Source: Microbacterium bovistercoris
GTDB lineage: Bacteria > Actinomycetota > Actinomycetes > Actinomycetales > Microbacteriaceae
Length of the DNA: 64,000 nucleotides
Assembly: GCF_003387575.1 (NCBI RefSeq)
Contig: NZ_QUAB01000044.1
Coordinates: 115,869-179,868, forward strand
Direction of reading: 5' to 3'
The notes below the pieces were generated by a model. The model saw nothing but the letters and a program-made list of their open reading frames with translations, was not told the DNA's origin and ran no database searches. The position numbers and the translations under genes were made by a program. Positions within the stretch are counted from its first letter, which is position 1. Every line of letters begins with the position of its first letter. This document shows positions 1 through 7,873 of this stretch, in pieces.

Positions 1-733
1 CGCCCGATGTCTCGTCGGAGGCACCGGGGTGCGCGCCCGCCGGGGCGCCGAGCTCGGCGGTGCCGGAGACGGTCGGCTGCAGAGTCGGCGGCGTCGTGTC
101 GAGTCTGTACGTGTAGGTGAAGGTCTCGGAGGCGTTGCCCGAACGGTCGCGGCAGAGTCCCACCACGGTCGATCTCACTGTGTCGGCGCCCGCCATCGGC
201 GCCGTCGTGCACGACTCGATCCCCGAGTCCCTGTCGCGCCCCGACCACACGACGGTGCCCGCGGCGCGGAACCATCCCTCCGCATTGGACGGCGAGCCGA
301 CCACGTGCGCACCGGTCACCCGCGGTGTCGTCGAATCGACGTGCAGCGGTTCCCCCTCGGCCCGCAGCTCGACCGCGCGCACGCCGTCGCAGGTGCGTCG
401 CCAGAGCTCCCAGGAGCAGTACCGCACCGTCGCACGCACCGTGCAGGACAGCATGTCGGTGTCGGCTGCGTCGACGGTCACCGTCACGCCTTCGCCGTCC
501 CAGGCACCAGACACCGGGTCGGGTGTGAAGCACACCGCTCGGGTGTAGTCCACGCCGTCGACGTCGCCCTCGGCGATTCCCTCCGTCGCGGGTGCCGTGT
601 CGAAGAGCACGCGCGCTGTGACAGGACCCGGCCGCCAGTCGATCTGCTCCGCCGAGGCCGGCGCGCACAGCAGTCCCGCGGTGACGGCAACCGCGACCAG
701 CGCCGCGCCGATCCCTCCCCAGCCCCGTGCCAT
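1..733 (-). CDS. Secreted protein with Ig-like repeats, C-terminus cut off by the window edge
   Basis: Reading on the minus strand from the ATG at 731-733 gives an open frame of 244 codons that runs off the window without a stop. Residues 1-28 form a classic signal peptide: MARGWGG, a hydrophobic stretch, then APASA as a likely signal peptidase I site. The mature part is rich in Thr, Gly and Asp with scattered Cys (pairs near residues 70-115 and 175-195), and has the segment RDSGIESC followed by DRSGNASETFTYTYRLDTTPPT, a pattern typical of bacterial Ig-like or HYR modules of surface proteins. The true C-terminus, and therefore any sortase or membrane anchor, is outside the window. It is divergent from the LuxR gene at 901. 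Secretion is well supported; the binding role is unknown. Confidence 0.72.
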   Translation of the reverse strand, partial: MARGWGGIGAALVAVAVTAGLLCAPASAEQIDWRPGPVTARVLFDTAPATEGIAEGDVDGVDYTRAVCFTPDPVSGAWDGEGVTVTVDAADTDMLSCTVRATVRYCSWELWRRTCDGVRAVELRAEGEPLHVDSTTPRVTGAHVVGSPSNAEGWFRAAGTVVWSGRDRDSGIESCTTAPMAGADTVRSTVVGLCRDRSGNASETFTYTYRLDTTPPTLQPTVSGTAELGAPAGAHPGASDETSG

Positions 734-900
734 GCTCCGCCCCCGAGAAGTCCCTCCGACAGCCCCTACTGCCGCCCCTCTGCGAACGCTAATCTCGTAG
801 CCAGATGTGGCGCATCGGGCAGATGACCCATCTCCGGTGGGGAGCCGGATTCGTCGGCAGCGCGTTGCGCTGCCGCCACACCTTCGAGGGCGAGGACGCC

Positions 901-3285
901 ATGGGGCTCGTGGGACGGGAACGCAAGGTCGCGCTGCTGCGCGCACTCCTGGTGTCGTCGCGGCGCCTCGTCGCCGTGACCGGGCCCGCCGGCGTGGGCA
1001 AGAGCGCACTGCTGCGCGCGATCGTCACGGCACCCCCGGACGACTCCGAGATCTGGACCGTCGACCTCGGCGGGGTGCCCGCCTCTGCCGAGGTGTGGGT
1101 GGAGGTCGCCGCACGACTCGGGCTGGGCGCCCGCGCCGGTGAGTCCCGAGCGCGGATCGCGGAGCGGATCGGCGCATCCGCCGTGACGCTCCTCCTGGAC
1201 CACCTCGACTCGCTGACCGTGGCACCCGCCGAGTTGCGGGCGCTGCTGGACGCCTGCCCGCGGCTGCGCATCGTGATCACCGTTCGTGGGACCTTCGAGA
1301 GCGCGGATGCGGAAGTGCCGGTGCGCCCGCTCGGGATCCCCGAGGAGCGGATGCCGATCGACCGGGCCCTCGGGTGCGCGAGCATCGCGCTCTTCGTGGA
1401 CGCTGCGGCACGCAGCGACGCGGGCTTCGCCCTCGATGGGGAGAACCTCGACAGCGTCATCCGGATCTGCCGGCTGGTGGGCGGTCTTCCGCTGGCGCTG
1501 CAGCTGGCCGCGGCCCGCATCCGCGTGTTCTCCTCGGAGCGGGTGGCGAACGACCTCGCCGACGGCGGCCCGGCTCTCGAACTGCTCCGCACCACGAGGG
1601 ACGGGCGGGAAGTCGGGGTCGGACATGCCCTCGCCGCGACGGTCGGCGCGCTCTCCGAAGACGACCGGAGGATGCTGCGCAGCCTCGCGCACTTCGAGCG
1701 CGCGTTCTCGTTCGCCGGCGTCGTGGACGTGAGCGGGCAGGCTCCCGGGGACGCGGCCGACGCGCTGGAGCGGCTGCTCGACCTGCGGCTGCTCGACAGC
1801 GCACCCCCGCTCTTCGGCGAGCCGGTGTTCATGATGCTGCCGATCCTGCGCAGTGTGCTGCGCGAACTGCCCGGTGACCCGCCTACGGAGGACGCCTACC
1901 GCCGTCGCCTGGCACGGGTCGTCCGCGAGGCGGCCGATGCCCATGCGCAGGCGGAGCCGCCGTCACACAGGGCGTTCGCGCACGTGCTGCACCAGGACCT
2001 GCTGCACGAGGGTGACCTGCTGCTCGAGCGGCACGATCCGCGCGCTCACAGCTGGGTGCTGGACTGTGCGGCCGCGCTGGAGGGCACCGCTGAGGTGACG
2101 CGGATCTCCGGCCAGCTCGAGCATCTGATCGCCACCGCCGACCTCGACTCGCTCCCCCTCACCCAGCAGGCGCAGACGTGGATCTGGTCGGCGTACGGCC
2201 TCGCGATGTCCGCGGACGGTGCGGCGCTGGCCGACCTCGTGGACGAGCGATGGCGGCGCGGGTTCCGGCTGATCGATGCCGAGCGGACCCCGCTGCTGGC
2301 GCTGCAAGCGCTGATGGTCGCCGTGATCATGGGCATCACCACCGGCGACATGCCCGCCACCGTGCGGGCCGCCCGAACCGGCAGCCGCCTCGCCAGAGAG
2401 CACGCCTGCGCCACCTGGGGGGCACGGTTCGACGTGTGGGTGGCCGCGGGCATCCACGCCGACGGGGATGCGCCGGGCGCGGTGCGCCTGGCCATGGACG
2501 CGCTCCGGCACGCGCAGCGAGTCGGCGATCCGTATTCGATCCTCACCGCGACCATCCTGCTGCGCACCGTCCCGCCGGACACCGTTCCGGCGGATGCCGC
2601 TGTGCCGACGCTCGCCGACGCGCTGCGCCTGGCCCGCGACGAACGCGACGCGGTCATGGAGTGGTTCATCCTCGCGGTCATGACCAGAGCGGAGCTCGCG
2701 GCGGAGCTTCCGGCGCGGGCCGCCCGCCGATGCGCCGAACGGTTGTCCATCGGAAGGGCCTGGTGGGGGTCCTACCTGTCTGCGATCTCGCTCGTGCACA
2801 CGGTGTTCATCGCGGTCGCGATGGAGGACTGGGCGTTCGCGGCGCGGATGCTCGGCGCGATCGAGGCCGACCGCGAGCGAGTGCTGCGGTCGATGGCCCC
2901 GGCATCCGCACTCGAACTCGCACAGGTGCGAGCGCTTCTCACCGCGCGGCTGGGCGAGTCCGGGTTCGCGGCCGTCGCCGCGGAGGGCGGCATCCTCTCA
3001 GCCGTGGACGCCACAGCCCAGGCGCTGCGGTGGCTCCGGGAGCACTCCGAGGAGTCGCCGACGGCTCCCGGGTCGGGCGACGGGCTCACGGCGAGGGAGC
3101 GCGAGGTGCTCGTCCTGCTCGCCGAGGGGCTGAGCAACAAGCAGATCGCGGAGCGGCTGTTCATCACGCCGAAGACGACGATGCACCACTCCAGCGCGAT
3201 CTACCGGAAGCTCGATGTGCGCAGCCGTGCGGAAGCGACCGCCTTCGCGCACCGGCACGGGCTGGTCGAGACGCGGGCGGAGTGA
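901..3285 (+). CDS. Large LuxR-family transcriptional regulator with N-terminal P-loop ATPase
   Basis: This 794-residue protein has a STAND/LAL-like build. A P-loop GPAGVGKS lies at residues 28-35, a Walker B-like stretch LLLDHLD near residue 100 and the motif GGLPLAL near 195, as in NB-ARC/AfsR ATPases. A long helical region of TPR-like spacing follows, then a C-terminal LuxR helix-turn-helix (LTAREREVLVLLAEGLSNKQ, then IAERLFITPKTT). Such proteins are ATP- and ligand-gated activators; the ligand is not predictable. I chose the ATG at 901 because the P-loop domain begins there with MGLVGRERK, the usual start of this class; an in-frame upstream start at 805 would add 32 unconserved-looking residues. 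It may act on the divergent secreted-protein gene, which is only an inference from position. Confidence 0.85.
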   Translation: MGLVGRERKVALLRALLVSSRRLVAVTGPAGVGKSALLRAIVTAPPDDSEIWTVDLGGVPASAEVWVEVAARLGLGARAGESRARIAERIGASAVTLLLDHLDSLTVAPAELRALLDACPRLRIVITVRGTFESADAEVPVRPLGIPEERMPIDRALGCASIALFVDAAARSDAGFALDGENLDSVIRICRLVGGLPLALQLAAARIRVFSSERVANDLADGGPALELLRTTRDGREVGVGHALAATVGALSEDDRRMLRSLAHFERAFSFAGVVDVSGQAPGDAADALERLLDLRLLDSAPPLFGEPVFMMLPILRSVLRELPGDPPTEDAYRRRLARVVREAADAHAQAEPPSHRAFAHVLHQDLLHEGDLLLERHDPRAHSWVLDCAAALEGTAEVTRISGQLEHLIATADLDSLPLTQQAQTWIWSAYGLAMSADGAALADLVDERWRRGFRLIDAERTPLLALQALMVAVIMGITTGDMPATVRAARTGSRLAREHACATWGARFDVWVAAGIHADGDAPGAVRLAMDALRHAQRVGDPYSILTATILLRTVPPDTVPADAAVPTLADALRLARDERDAVMEWFILAVMTRAELAAELPARAARRCAERLSIGRAWWGSYLSAISLVHTVFIAVAMEDWAFAARMLGAIEADRERVLRSMAPASALELAQVRALLTARLGESGFAAVAAEGGILSAVDATAQALRWLREHSEESPTAPGSGDGLTAREREVLVLLAEGLSNKQIAERLFITPKTTMHHSSAIYRKLDVRSRAEATAFAHRHGLVETRAE

Positions 3286-3357
3286 CCCTTGATCAGGATT
3301 CGAGAAGCCGCCGCCGCACTGTTCCCGAAACGTGCTTCCCAGAGAACGGAGGACTCC

Positions 3358-3810
3358 ATGGCCGGGAAGACGACGAGTGACGGGCTGTCCGCGCAGGAGC
3401 GTGCGGCGGTCAAGCAGCGCGCGCAGGAGCTGAAGCTGCAGGCGAAGCGCGAGAAGGAGGCCGGCAAGGCCGCGGCCGAGAAGGCCGATCTGGAGGCGAA
3501 GATCGCCGAGATGCCGGACGGCGACCGCGAGATGGCGCAGCGACTGTACGAGATCGTCACCGACACCGCCCCGGAGCTCGCACCGCGGCTCTACTACGGC
3601 CAGCCCGGCTGGGCGAAGGACGGCAAGGTCGTGGTGTTCTTCCGCAGCGGCCAGATGGACAAGGACCGCTACTCGACGCTGGGCTTCAGCTCGCTGGCTG
3701 AGCTCGACGACGAGGACGGGCTGTGGCCTTCTGCGTTCGCCCTGCAGGATCCGACCGAGAAGGCGTGGGCCGAGGTGACGGTGCTGGTGCGGAAGGCCGC
3801 CGGCGCCTGA
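3358..3810 (+). CDS. DUF1801 (YdhG-like) domain protein
   Basis: This is a 150-residue soluble protein. The ATG at 3358 is preceded by a good ribosome site (GGAGGA at 3349-3354), which rejects the longer in-frame start at 3289. Residues 1-45 are Lys/Glu/Ala-rich and probably a charged helix. The rest has the DUF1801 signature: a Tyr-Tyr-Gly-Gln-Pro (YYGQP) turn after a short helix, a KVVVFFRSGQ strand and a C-terminal ALQDPTEKAWAEVTVLVRKA helix. Members include the Bacillus frataxin-like protein Fra (YdhG), but many actinobacterial members have no known role. It sits just behind the LuxR gene and ends 9 bases before the convergent alkyltransferase gene. Confidence 0.75.
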   Translation: MAGKTTSDGLSAQERAAVKQRAQELKLQAKREKEAGKAAAEKADLEAKIAEMPDGDREMAQRLYEIVTDTAPELAPRLYYGQPGWAKDGKVVVFFRSGQMDKDRYSTLGFSSLAELDDEDGLWPSAFALQDPTEKAWAEVTVLVRKAAGA

Positions 3811-3819
3811 CCGCGGCGC

Positions 3820-4305
3820 TCAGAACAGAGAGCGCGGCAGCACGCCCTCGTGCTCGAGCAGCCAGCGCTTGGTGGCGAGACCTTCGCCGGGCGCTCCGCC
3901 GGAGTAGCCGCCCAGTCCGTCGCCGGCGACGACGCGGTGGCACGGGACGATCAGCGGGATCGGGTTCGCGCCCATGATGGAGCCGATCGCGCGTGCCGGC
4001 ACCTCGGTGCCGCTGCGTGCGGCGAGCTCCCCGTAGGTGATGGACTCGCCGTGCCCGACGGTCTCGTACAGCGTCTCGAGCACCGCCCTGGTCACCGGCG
4101 TCTGCCGACCGAGGTCGATCGGCACGTCGAACGTGGTCAGGTCGCCGGAGAAGTAGGCGCCGAGCTGCTCGAGGGCGGCGCTGAGCACCGTGTCGGCACC
4201 GGATGCCGGGATGCTCGTCGTCCAGGTGACGCGCGTGATCGCGGTGCCGTCGCTCTCTATGCCGATCACGCCGACGGGGCTCTCGAGCAGGCCGAACGAG
4301 GTCAT
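3820..4305 (-). CDS. ogt: Methylated-DNA--protein-cysteine methyltransferase (O6-alkylguanine repair)
   Basis: The 161-residue protein is a single-chain Ogt-type suicide enzyme that moves the alkyl group of O6-alkylguanine in DNA onto its own cysteine. The active-site motif IVPCHRVV is present with the acceptor Cys at residue 122, preceded by the DNA-binding helix region ITYGELAARSG and ARAIGSIMGANPIP, and followed by GGYSGGAPGEGLATKRWLLEHE, the conserved C-terminal segment. The length matches Ogt without an Ada domain. It is convergent with the DUF1801 gene and lies 33 bases downstream of the AAA ATPase gene on the same strand, so the two may share a transcript. Confidence 0.95.
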   Translation of the reverse strand: MTSFGLLESPVGVIGIESDGTAITRVTWTTSIPASGADTVLSAALEQLGAYFSGDLTTFDVPIDLGRQTPVTRAVLETLYETVGHGESITYGELAARSGTEVPARAIGSIMGANPIPLIVPCHRVVAGDGLGGYSGGAPGEGLATKRWLLEHEGVLPRSLF

Positions 4306-4338
4306 GTGCCGAGAGTAGCCGGGGTGTCCGACATCCGC

Positions 4339-5091
4339 TCAGCCCAACAGGTGCCGCAGATAGCGCCCCGGTTCGTCGAGGTACGAGCGCCAGTGACGCA
4401 CCAGTTCGAGGTCGCCCCACTCGGCATCTCGCAGGCCCCACTCCCCGACCTCGAGTATGCGCGCGCCGGGGAGCGCGGCGAGCACCGGCGAGTGCGTGGC
4501 GCAGAGAACCTGCCCGTCGTCGTCGACGATGCGCTGCAGCACGGAGATGAGGCTCAGCGTCGACCCGAACGACAGCGCCGCCTCGGGCTCGTCGAGGCAG
4601 TAGAAACCCGGCCGCGTGAATCGGTCGTCCAGCAGAGCCAGGAACGACTCGCCGTGACTCATCTCGTGGAACGGGACGTCGGGTCCGCTCATCGACGGAT
4701 TCGCCTCGAGGTACGTGTAGAACGAGTGCATCGTCTCGGCCCTCAAGAAAAAGCCCCAGCGGTCGGCGCCGACGCCGCGCTGGATGCGCAACCAGTCCGA
4801 CAGCGGCGACTCGGTGGGCCGGGTGCTGTGCTGGGCCTGCCGGGATCCGCCCTCCGGCGACAGCCCGTAGGCGATCGCGATGCCCTCGACGATGGTCGAC
4901 TTGCCGCTGCCGTTCTCGCCGACGAGGAACGTCACGCCCGGGTCGAGTTCGATCCCCTCGCGCAGCACCTGAGCGACTGCCGGGATGCTGGTGGGCCACT
5001 GCCCGTCGGGCTGCGGGGCGTCGTCGGTCGGGTGAACCGCGACCACCGGCTGCTGCCGTCGTCGCCCGCCGGGCTCCCAGAATGTGCTCAC
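4339..5091 (-). CDS. AAA family ATPase of the ABC/RecF-like single-domain type
   Basis: The 250-residue cytoplasmic ATPase has a Walker A motif GENGSGKST at about residues 57-65, an ABC-signature-like MSHGES near 145, Walker B FYCLDEPE near 165 and an H-loop ATHSPVLA near 200. These place it in the AAA_15/AAA_21 group (predicted ATPases, COG3910), which are often annotated as ABC transporter ATP-binding proteins but have no membrane partner. No permease is adjacent, so a transport role is not supported. It starts 16 bases after the stop of the ECF sigma gene on the same strand and could be co-transcribed with it. Confidence 0.85.
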   Translation of the reverse strand: MSTFWEPGGRRRQQPVVAVHPTDDAPQPDGQWPTSIPAVAQVLREGIELDPGVTFLVGENGSGKSTIVEGIAIAYGLSPEGGSRQAQHSTRPTESPLSDWLRIQRGVGADRWGFFLRAETMHSFYTYLEANPSMSGPDVPFHEMSHGESFLALLDDRFTRPGFYCLDEPEAALSFGSTLSLISVLQRIVDDDGQVLCATHSPVLAALPGARILEVGEWGLRDAEWGDLELVRHWRSYLDEPGRYLRHLLG

Positions 5092-5107
5092 GCGCCCTCC
5101 CTCCCTG

Positions 5108-5971
5108 TCAGCGCGCCGGCAGGTCCATCGTCGCCAGTCGCACCGGGTCGATGATCGAGACGATGTCGACCAGCCTGCCGTCGGCGACCGTGCAGGACAT
5201 CAGAGACATCGGCTTGCCGTTCGGACCCCAGACCAGGATGCCAGGCTCGCCGTTCACGCTCACGCGTCGCGCCTCGAGCCGCTCGGGGTCGCCGCGGCGC
5301 ACGGCCGCGAGCACCTCGTTGGCGCCGATCCGCACGGTGTGCCCCTTCGGTGTGTGCCGATGCCAGGTGACATCCGGATCAAGGAGCGCGAGCAGAGCGT
5401 CGAAGTCCCCGCTGCGCGCCGCGGCCAGGAACGCGTCCACGACCTCACGGCGCTCACGGAGCGAGCCGGTCGGATGCGGCGTGCCCTGCACCTTGCGCCG
5501 CGCGCGGCTGGCGAGCATCTTCGAGGCATCCGTCGTCGTCCCGACGATCGTCGCGACCTCGGCGAACGGCACCGCGAACAGGTCGTGCAGCACGAACGCG
5601 AGCCGCTCCTCGGGACGCAGCGACTGCAGCACCACGAGCAGCGCCAGCCCGACCGAGTCGGCCAGCTCGGCGGCATCCTCCGGCCGTTCCTCGTCTTCGG
5701 TGACGACCGGTTCGACCCGCGACCAGTCGTCGAGCGTCTCCTCGCCGCGTGAGGTGCGCCGGCGCAGCATGTCGATGCAGATCCTGCCAGTCACCCGGGT
5801 CAGCCAGCCGCCGAGGTTCTCGATCTCGTCGCCGCTGTGGCCGGCCAGGCGCAGCCAGGTCTCCTGCACGGCGTCCTCGGCGTCGGCCCGAGAGCCGAGA
5901 ACTCTCGTCGCCACCGCCACCAGCCGTGCACGGTGCTCCTCGAAGTCCGCGGCGAGTTCGTTCTCATCCAT
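5108..5971 (-). CDS. ECF RNA polymerase sigma factor with fused SnoaL-like C-terminal domain (SigJ/ECF41-like)
   Basis: The 287-residue protein has sigma region 2 at the N-terminus (ADAEDAVQETWLRLAG, then WLTRVTGRICIDMLRRR), sigma region 4 at about residues 110-165 (LRPEERLAFVLHDLFAVPFAEVATIVG) and a SnoaL/NTF2-like tail from about residue 190. Sigma factors of this build (SigJ, group ECF41) need no separate anti-sigma factor because the tail regulates activity. The usual ECF41 signature motifs WLPEP and DGGGK are not seen, so assignment to that exact group is uncertain. A strong ribosome site (GGAGGTAACC) precedes the ATG at 5971. The divergent DoxX gene is the most probable target, with a candidate promoter at 6007-6033. 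Confidence 0.92.
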   Translation of the reverse strand: MDENELAADFEEHRARLVAVATRVLGSRADAEDAVQETWLRLAGHSGDEIENLGGWLTRVTGRICIDMLRRRTSRGEETLDDWSRVEPVVTEDEERPEDAAELADSVGLALLVVLQSLRPEERLAFVLHDLFAVPFAEVATIVGTTTDASKMLASRARRKVQGTPHPTGSLRERREVVDAFLAAARSGDFDALLALLDPDVTWHRHTPKGHTVRIGANEVLAAVRRGDPERLEARRVSVNGEPGILVWGPNGKPMSLMSCTVADGRLVDIVSIIDPVRLATMDLPAR

Positions 5972-6006
5972 CTCGGTTACCTCCGGTCGGTGTCATCCGT
6001 CATCAC

Positions 6007-6033
6007 TGTGACGCGCCCCGAGGGGCCGACGTA
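6007..6033 (+). promoter_or_regulatory. Candidate ECF-type promoter for the DoxX gene
   Basis: The sequence TGTGACG at 6007-6013, a 16-base spacer and CGTA at 6030-6033 resembles the reported ECF41 consensus TGTCACA-N16-CGTC, with mismatches in both elements. A start about 7-10 bases further on would give a leader of roughly 10 bases with the AAAGGCAAG ribosome site before the ATG at 6051. The match is suggestive only. Confidence 0.35.
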
Positions 6034-6050
6034 ACGAGAAAGGCAAGCAG

Positions 6051-6437
6051 ATGAACATCGCACTGTGGATTCTCACCGGAGCACTCGCCCTCGCCTATGG
6101 CGTCGGCGGCGCCAGCCAGATCCTGCTCACCAAGGCACGCTACCGCGCCTTCGGCGCCAGCCAGCACTGGGTCGACGACTTCAGCGCCGGGAAGATCAAG
6201 GCCATCGGCACGATCAAACTGATCGGCGTGGCCGGTCTCGTCCTGCCGCCGCTGGTCGGCATCATGCCCGAGCTCTCGCCCGTCGCCGCCTGCGGTCTCG
6301 CGCTGCTGATGTCGGGCGCGGCGACCACCCGATTCCGCCGCAGCGAATGGGCCTACATGGCAGGCGACACCGCCTACATGCTCGCCTTCATCTTCGTGGC
6401 CTGGGGCCGCTTCGTGCTCGCTCCCTACGGAAGCTGA
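6051..6437 (+). CDS. DoxX family membrane protein
   Basis: The 128-residue protein has four predicted membrane helices: residues 2-22, a second around 60-75 (IKLIGVAGLVLPPLVGI), a third around 80-95 and a fourth near 108-125. The loop LLTKARYRAFGASQHWVDDFS and the segment KAIGTIKLIGVAGLVLPP are typical of the DoxX-like subfamily DUF4267/DoxX_2. DoxX proteins are often partners of redox or thiol stress enzymes; the substrate here is unknown. It is divergent from the ECF sigma gene, an arrangement commonly seen for ECF41 targets, and ends one base before the convergent CDF gene. Confidence 0.85.
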   Translation: MNIALWILTGALALAYGVGGASQILLTKARYRAFGASQHWVDDFSAGKIKAIGTIKLIGVAGLVLPPLVGIMPELSPVAACGLALLMSGAATTRFRRSEWAYMAGDTAYMLAFIFVAWGRFVLAPYGS

Positions 6438-6438
6438 G

Positions 6439-7458
6439 TCAGGGCCGCGGCGTGCGCACCCCGACCACGAAGTCGTCGAGGTGCGGCAGGTGCGCGCGCA
6501 CGCTGCGCTCGGCATCCGCTGCGACGTCCGGATGCCCGGCAGCGGCGACCACGATCGCGTCGCCCTGCAGACGATGACCGACCCAGCGCAACCGGATCCT
6601 TTCAATGCTCAGCACGCCGTCGACATTCCCGATGGCGTGCTCGGCCCGGTCGACCAGCTCTGGCTCCACCCCGTCGAGCAGCCGCCGGCCGACGCTGCGC
6701 ACCGTGCCGATGAGCAGCACGAAGATCGCAGCCGAGATGATCAGGCCGACGATCGGGTCGGCGAGCGGAAAGCCGAGCAGCACCCCGATCCCGCCGATCA
6801 CCACCGCCAGCGAGGTGAAGCCGTCGGTACGGGCGTGCACGCCGTCGGCGACGAGCGCGGCCGAGCCGATGCGACGGCCGACGCGGATGCGGTAGATCGC
6901 GACAGCCTCGTTGCCGAGGAAGCCGATGACACCGGCGGCGATCACCCAGCCGAGGCCTGCCAGCGGCTGCGGGTGCAGGATGCGGTCGATCGACTGCCAG
7001 GCCGCGACGACGGCCGAGAGAGCGACGACGAAGACGATGAACAGCCCGGCGAGGTCTTCGGCCCGCCCGAATCCGTAGGTGTAGCGGCGGGATGCCGCCC
7101 GGCGGCCGAGCACGAACGCGATCCAGAGCGGCACTGCCGTGAGGGCGTCCGAGAAGTTGTGGATGGTGTCGGCGAGCAGCGCCACCGAGCCGCTGAATGC
7201 GACGACACAGCCCTGCAGCAGCGTGGTGATCAGCAGCAGGACGAGGCTGACCTTGAGCGCCCGGATCCCGGCGCTGCTGGCCTCCATCGCGTCGTCGATC
7301 GAGTCGGCCGCGTCGTGTGTGTGCGGCACGAACAGGCCGTAGAGGAAGCCTTTGAACCCGGTCGGATGTTCGTGTCCGTGCTCGCCGTGGGAATGACCGT
7401 GGGAATGATCGTGGGGATGATCGTGATCCGCGTGCGAGTGGGTGTGCGTGCCGGTCAT
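6439..7458 (-). CDS. Cation diffusion facilitator (Zn/Cd/Co-type metal exporter)
   Basis: The 339-residue inner-membrane protein exports divalent cations in exchange for protons. Residues 1-32 are a His/Asp/Gly-rich cytosolic tail (HSHADHDHPHDHSHGHSHGE), typical of zinc-handling CDFs. Six membrane helices follow; the metal-binding pattern HNFSDA occurs in helix 2 and a matching DGVHARTDG in helix 5. The C-terminal cytosolic ferredoxin-like domain begins near residue 250. The GTG/ATG start overlaps the stop of the upstream arsR gene by four bases (7455-7458), so expression is coupled. Zinc or cadmium is the best guess because of the His-rich tail and the ArsR partner. Confidence 0.93.
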   Translation of the reverse strand: MTGTHTHSHADHDHPHDHSHGHSHGEHGHEHPTGFKGFLYGLFVPHTHDAADSIDDAMEASSAGIRALKVSLVLLLITTLLQGCVVAFSGSVALLADTIHNFSDALTAVPLWIAFVLGRRAASRRYTYGFGRAEDLAGLFIVFVVALSAVVAAWQSIDRILHPQPLAGLGWVIAAGVIGFLGNEAVAIYRIRVGRRIGSAALVADGVHARTDGFTSLAVVIGGIGVLLGFPLADPIVGLIISAAIFVLLIGTVRSVGRRLLDGVEPELVDRAEHAIGNVDGVLSIERIRLRWVGHRLQGDAIVVAAAGHPDVAADAERSVRAHLPHLDDFVVGVRTPRP

Positions 7459-7820
7459 GCCCCTGCCCGATCCTGGTGGTGGTGCCGCGGCACGCCGCCG
7501 AGGGAGTGCTCGGCCTGGAAGATCGCCGACGCCACGAGTTCGGAGGCGTGCTCGTTCTCGAGCCGGTAGTACACGCGCTGTCCGTCCTGACGGGTGGCGA
7601 CGATCCGCGCCAGGCGCAGCTTGGCGAGGTGCTGCGAGACGGCGGCCGGCGACTTGTCGACGATCTCGGCCAGATTGTTCACCGACAGCTCACCGGCGTC
7701 CTGCAGGGCGAGGATGATGCGCACACGCGTCGCATCAGCCAGCATCCCGAACACCTCGACGGCCAGCTCGACGAAGGAGCTGTCCGGGCTGTATCCGCAT
7801 CCCTGCTTATCTGCACTCAT
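7455..7820 (-). CDS. ArsR/SmtB family metal-sensing repressor of the CDF exporter
   Basis: The 121-residue protein has a winged helix at residues 22-95 (VFGMLADATRVRIILALQ, then LAEIVDKSPAAVSQHLAKLR and YYRLENEH). A Cys at residue 8, a C-terminal HASELV segment and HHHQD near the end could supply metal ligands, as in the alpha5 sensors SmtB, CzrA and NmtR. It is the first gene of a two-gene operon with the CDF exporter, overlapping it by four bases. A -10 hexamer TAGTAT (7827-7832, minus strand) lies six bases before the ATG, suggesting a leaderless mRNA. A 7-bp inverted repeat over the start codon is the probable operator. Confidence 0.92.
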   Translation of the reverse strand: MSADKQGCGYSPDSSFVELAVEVFGMLADATRVRIILALQDAGELSVNNLAEIVDKSPAAVSQHLAKLRLARIVATRQDGQRVYYRLENEHASELVASAIFQAEHSLGGVPRHHHQDRAGA

Positions 7821-7829
7821 ACGCAGATA
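7808..7829 (-). promoter_or_regulatory. Inverted repeat over the arsR start: candidate ArsR operator
   Basis: TATCTGC and GCAGATA form a perfect 7-bp inverted repeat with an 8-base spacer. It covers the arsR start codon and overlaps the -10 hexamer TAGTAT at 7827-7832. Repressors of this family bind such repeats and block polymerase until metal binds. No recognisable -35 element is seen. Confidence 0.55.
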
Positions 7830-7873
7830 CTAAGGCGCGCCGGGGTCCGAGCGCGAGCCGATCCGCGACAACC

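Noticed and set aside
3289..3357. Longer N-terminus for the DUF1801 protein
   Set aside because: The internal ATG at 3358 has a much better ribosome site and the added residues are not family-like.
3850..5154. Open frame of 434 codons on the plus strand
   Set aside because: It is antisense to the alkyltransferase and AAA ATPase genes, both of which have unmistakable active-site motifs.
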